Assembly (NCBI GenBank): GCA_014905825.1
Contig: JACGCN010000070.1
Location: 87,868-151,867 of the forward strand
DNA length: 64,000 nucleotides
Reading direction: 5' to 3'
Origin: Lyophyllum atratum
Lineage: Eukaryota; Basidiomycota; Agaricomycetes; Agaricales; Lyophyllaceae
This document shows, piece by piece, positions 60,563 to 64,000 of this stretch. The notes beneath the pieces are model-generated. The model ran no database searches. It saw nothing but the letters and a program-made list of their open reading frames with translations, and was not told where the DNA came from. Both the position numbers and the translations under genes were made by a program. How positions within the stretch are numbered: the first letter of the stretch is position 1; the number at the start of each line of letters is the position of its first letter.

Positions 60563-63525
60563 TCACAACTGCTCAATCGCCCCCCTCACCTCCTCCGCCC
60601 TCTTCTTGAACCGCCCAAGCTCCCTCTCACCATCTCGCCGAATTTATCGTACTCCACCTCCATCTGGTACCGGATCCATTCCTCCACCGTCATGTCCAGC
60701 TCCGCGTCCGTGAGGTTCTGGAGCGGCGTAAACGGGAGCTTCGAAAGTGCAGGTATGGGTAATTTAACAGCGGCGGGAGCAGGCTCCGCGTGTCCGTTCA
60801 ATGAGAGTAGGGGTACCCTGACGTGGTGGTGTCCGTGGCGCCGAGTCCTCATGGGGCTAACGGGTTCTGCCTCTGCTTCCTTGCTGAGACTTCATGTTCT
60901 GCACTGTGCATCTCTACATCTCCTGACGCGTCGACGACTGAGGGAGGTGAGGGCTGGCGGGGGACTGCAACGTTCAGTTTCTCCGGCTTGGATGGCGGCG
61001 TAATCTCGATCAAGACCTGCGGACGCGTCTTCTCCGGCATCTCCTTGCTACCGATCGGGCAGTATCTTGTGCTTGTTTCGGCTCCTTTGCTTTCGGCCGC
61101 GTTGCTTTACCGCCATCGTCCTCCTGGTCACCCTCCTCGTCGGTGGAAATCTCAACGACCTTCAAGCTCGCTTTTCCCCTTTCCACTCGCCACTACTTCC
61201 TCTTTCTCCTCTCCTTCGTCGCCGATTTCTTCTCCTTCTCGATCGCCTGTGCGATGACGGCTTCCGTTCCTTCCCCGGCTTTTTTGTCACCTCATACTTC
61301 GCATGTACCTCCTCCATATCGACATCCACATCCAGAGCCCTCGCCGGGCTGGGTTTTACTTGCACCCCTTTTCGGAACAAACAGCGGCGCCATCTGTATG
61401 TCATCTCCTCCATGCCGGGCTCCTTCTCCTTCTGCTGCTTCTTGGGAATCGGTACTGGTGGCGGGGAACCTGGGCGTGAAACGAAGGCGTCCATCTCATC
61501 TTCATCAGCGGGCGCCTCGTCGTCCTGCGGAATCTCTTCTGCCTCCTGCTCTGTTTCTGTGCCTGAGGTGACGGAGCTTTTGGTCTTTCCTTCGTCTTAG
61601 CCGGCGGCGGGGCGGCTTTAGCTTTTGTCACAGCAGAGCTAGGTTTAGAAGACGAAGGGACGCGTTTCTTCTTCTCCACGACAGGCGGAGGAGCCACATC
61701 CTCGGGTTGATTATCTTCGTCCTCCACACTCTCTTCGGGCGCAGGCGGCCTTGGCTTTAGAGCGTGAAGGCTTGCGAGGACCTTGCTCCTGGACGGTGGT
61801 CTCGGTTTCTTCTCTTCCTCCTCCTCTTCAACTTCGGGTTCGGGCTCAGGTTCCGGCCTAGGAGCGGGTTCGGGTTCGACAGGCGTCTTAATCTTTTTCG
61901 TCCTGCTTGGCTTGCGCGGAATTGCGTCTTCGGGATCTTCGCCGCGTGAAGGCGGTTTTCCTCGGGTAGACTTTTCAGCACTTCACTACTCGTTCTTCAT
62001 CTGATCATCCTCTTGCGCGTGGTTGTGCCTTGCCTCTCGTAGATTTCTTCAATGCTTTCACGTCTTGCACTTCTTCCTCTTTAGGCTCTGCTGTCCGTGA
62101 CGGCGCTCTTCCCCTCGTCAGCTTCTTCAACACCTTGACCTCCTCTACTTCTTCCTCCTCGGGCTCTTCTAACCGCGCCGCGCCTTGCCTCTGGTAGACT
62201 TTTCAAGACTGTGACCTCCTCTTCCTCATCCACGGCTCCGTCGCCTTCGCCTTCCCTCTACTCCTCGACGTGGTCTTCGCCACTTCCTCTTCCGGTCATC
62301 ATCGGAAGGCTCAGCAGCAGTCGCGCAACACTCTTCGATCTCGACCTTGCTTTAGGTTCGCAGCCGCTCTTCTTCGCTTTGGCCTTCCCAGTCCGCGGGG
62401 TGGCGCCGTCATATCTTCTTGCTCCTCCTCTTCGTCTCCTGCACCTTCCTCGTCCTCAGCCACATTCTTTAGCCCCGACCGCGACTGACTTCGTGTACTT
62501 TTCCTTGATGCCTTAGTCCCTTGGTCGTGCCTGAGGTCGAACGTTCCCTGGTCGTCGAACGCCTGCTAGATGAGGCCGGCGGCGCGTCCGTTTCATCGCC
62601 GTCGCCGTCGTGCGTTTTCATGGGGAGGACGATATCCCTGTTTTCAGAGTTGATGTTGATCGTGGGTGCTTTGGACTTTGGATTTGGATGCGGGATTGGG
62701 TTTAGATTGTGAGGTGGAGCGCGAGGGGGGTTTACTTGGGGCATCCGAGAGGGCAAAAAATGGACAGGATTGTCCTGATTTGGTGGCGCGTTTGCGGTGC
62801 TCTTCTCTGATGGATGAGTGGTGAGCATACTCGGCTTGGCGAGGATTCAGTGGGAACTACGTGGGGTCATCATCTGCGTCCCAGCCACTGAGAGCAACAT
62901 GGCAGTATAGACAGGTGGCTAGATCGTCCCCGACGTGTTGAGGAGTGAATACGAAGCCTCCACGGGCCATCTGATGTGTGATTTAGTATCTTGATACTAG
63001 GAAATGATAGAAGACTAACCTTGCGAGAATTGGCGCTGTGGGTCTTGGCTTGATCATGTAGCCAACCGTCGCCTGCACTGAACGTCTCTAGTCTGGCCCG
63101 TTCCATGAGTTTCGACGCTGGTAGACGAGACTTGTCCGGGAATATAAACCTACATACGTGGTTAGATACGAATGCACGACTTACGCGATAACGCACCCGC
63201 CGTCCTGGTCGAGATCGACTCTTAGGCCGCATCGAACGATTGCCCAACAGCAGTTGTCCCCACATTTTCCCAATGTATATCAAATGGATCATCATCAACC
63301 TCCCAGTCTGAGAGCTGCTTCTCACACATGAAGCAAGTCACATTGTCGCGATCGTCGAAGCTAGGATTGAAGTAGAAGCCGGCCTCGGCGAGTGTTTCCG
63401 GTGTCGCGATGAACTTGGAAGCTGCGTGTGCGGCCACTTGATTGCGACAGAAGAAGAGGGTTTTGAAGGGTTTTTGACGCGTTTGACTTTCGAAACGAGT
63501 CGATCCTGTTCTGAAGGGATTCCAT
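60563..63525 (-). CDS. Bir1/survivin-like BIR-domain protein (multiple frameshifts)
   Basis: Probable chromosomal passenger complex subunit (Aurora B/INCENP partner) at centromeres and spindle. It starts MESLQNRIDSFRKS at 63525. The first BIR runs through FIATPETLAEAGFYFNP and NVTCFMCEKQLSDWEVDDDP, then H and C ligands around 63270; the second BIR includes ARGGFVFTPQHVGDDLATC and LSGWDADDDP, spliced to EEHRKRATKSGQSCPFF. A long Lys/Glu/Pro-rich middle contains four ~25-residue repeats. The C-terminal helix reads LTDAELDMTVEEWIRYQMEV ... LGRFKKRAEEVRGAIEQL, as in fungal Bir1 proteins. About ten single-base indels interrupt the frame (e.g. near 63479, 63445, 63271, 62690, 62190, 61970, 61520, 61270, 60860, 60645). 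No conserved residue is visibly substituted. Either a poorly sequenced intact gene or a recent pseudogene; I favour the former. Confidence 0.68.
61955..62225 (-). repeat. Four degenerate ~75-nt coding repeats in the Bir1-like gene
   Basis: On the plus strand CCTC-GTAGA-TTTTC-like units begin at about 61960, 62033, 62112 and 62188. On the coding strand each encodes a unit of the form EEEV-xx-VKxLKK-[ST]TRGKA. Observed spacings of 73, 79 and 76 bases are not multiples of three, matching the indels in this gene. Confidence 0.65.
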
Positions 63526-63666
63526 GGTGGTGTTGGTGCTGAACACGAGCGTCACGCGATTGGTCACGCTGTCACATATTTTATATTTCTGTTGCTACTA
63601 CCATCGGGCAGAGCGTGGAGCGCGTTGTTGGGAATGATGCCGACCAACCTCAGCACCTCACATACA

Positions 63667-64000
63667 ATGCGCGAACTTATGGTCGGAAATTATCAGCGAA
63701 GAGGAAACAGTCGATCGATACGGGTTCAGAACCCAGGAAGAGGAGAAAGTCATCTGAGGAGCCTGAAGAACGGGAAGCGTCGACGGATGTAGAGGAAGAC
63801 TCGTCTCGTCGTCGCCATTGCGCACCTATGGCACTCCTAAACGAAGACCGACAGCCCCGCTACTGGCGAAGGATCTGTCAGATATCTTTCAGTCCTTTTC
63901 GCCCAAGCCTTCGCCTCAAGCCACACCAACAAAGCTCGCGAGCCGTATGCTCACTCGGTCAAAGACAGATTCGTCGATTGACAGTACTTCAAGTCTCCTA
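63667..64000 (+). CDS. N-terminus of a nuclear protein, partial at window end (possible Wapl-like cohesin regulator)
   Basis: Only the first ~110 residues are visible. Readable pieces: ARTYGRKLSAKRKQSID, EPRKRRKSSEEPEEREAST, then in another frame SSPLRTYGTPKRRPTAPLL, KDLSDIFQSFSPKPSP and TPTKLASRMLTRSKTDSSID. The RTYG-R-K motifs, a basic nuclear-localisation-like stretch and the LSDIF / KLA-RML-RSKT pattern remind me of fungal Wapl-type cohesin regulators, but this is recall of a style, not a domain match; an Eco1-like or other nuclear protein is possible. At least one single-base frameshift (about 63803-63815) and an uncertain start. Divergent from Bir1, about 140 bases apart. Confidence 0.35.

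Noticed and set aside
60515..61600. Plus-strand open frames (up to 177 codons) opposite the Bir1-like gene
   Set aside because: They are shadows of the Lys/Glu/Pro-rich Bir1 coding strand (Ser/Phe/Leu-rich complement) with no motifs.
60563..63525. Calling the Bir1-like locus a pseudogene outright
   Set aside because: Conserved BIR and C-terminal residues are unchanged and the breaks are single-base, mostly at homopolymers, which points to sequence error; left open rather than asserted.

Overview
The window is nuclear DNA of a filamentous basidiomycete, most likely an Agaricomycete (mushroom or wood-decay fungus). The evidence is compact genes with many GT-AG introns of about 45-60 nt, a CBM1-type secreted protein, a Rho1 GEF with a DEP-DH-PH-CNH layout, an Rxt3 protein with a huge Arg-Glu repeat tail, and an F-box-type protein of the kind expanded in this group. 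Genes lie on both strands about every 2.5-3 kb. No transposase, CRISPR array or prokaryotic operon is visible. Taxonomy and most functions are inferred from protein motifs read by eye; no database search was run.

Layout, left half: POLD4/Cdm1-like DNA polymerase delta small subunit (687-1519 +); phenol 2-monooxygenase-type flavoprotein (2368-4966 +); Msd1/SSX2IP (ADIP) coiled-coil protein (5205-7949 -); Doa4/USP8-type deubiquitinase (8537-12526 +) converging on a Snt2-type BAH/PHD/SANT chromatin regulator (12648-16315 -); membrane-anchored hybrid histidine kinase (17162-21718 +); RanBP3/Yrb2-type Ran-binding protein (21992-24091 +); ALG5 (24510-25726 +); an unknown 255-aa protein (26153-27033 -); a secreted CBM1 protein (28925-29838 +); a 2OG-Fe(II) dioxygenase-like protein (30385-31985 -); and a 61-aa secreted Cys-rich protein (32791-33162 -). 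The stretch from about 26 to 34 kb is the most accessory-like part: secreted or orphan genes and long spacers.

Layout, right half: GPATCH1-like splicing factor (34143-37180 +); Mak11/PAK1IP1 WD40 ribosome-biogenesis protein (37752-39648 -), divergent from mitochondrial GatA amidase (39847-41879 +); Rxt3-type Rpd3L subunit (42102-47625 +); intron-containing tRNA-Ala(AGC) (47855-47938 +); ZNF511-like protein (48109-49243 -); Rom2-type RhoGEF with two tandem DH domains (49502-55490 -), divergent from a UBXN1-like UBA/UBX protein (55922-57413 +); an F-box-type protein (57556-about 59200 -); a Bir1/survivin-like protein (60563-63525 -); and the start of a nuclear protein running off the end (63667 onward +). 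Most genes are housekeeping and not functionally coupled. Snt2 and Rxt3 both belong to Rpd3 deacetylase complexes in yeast, but they are 26 kb apart.

Two observations stand out. First, the exon encoding the phospho-acceptor H-box of the histidine kinase can only be read through a non-canonical AT-AC intron (ATAAGT...AC, 54 nt) flanked by 14-nt and 27-nt micro-exons. Second, from about 52 kb to the window end conserved reading frames are broken by many single-base indels, largely at homopolymers, while the conserved residues themselves stay intact. This looks more like a poorly polished assembly patch than gene decay, but needs a read-level check.
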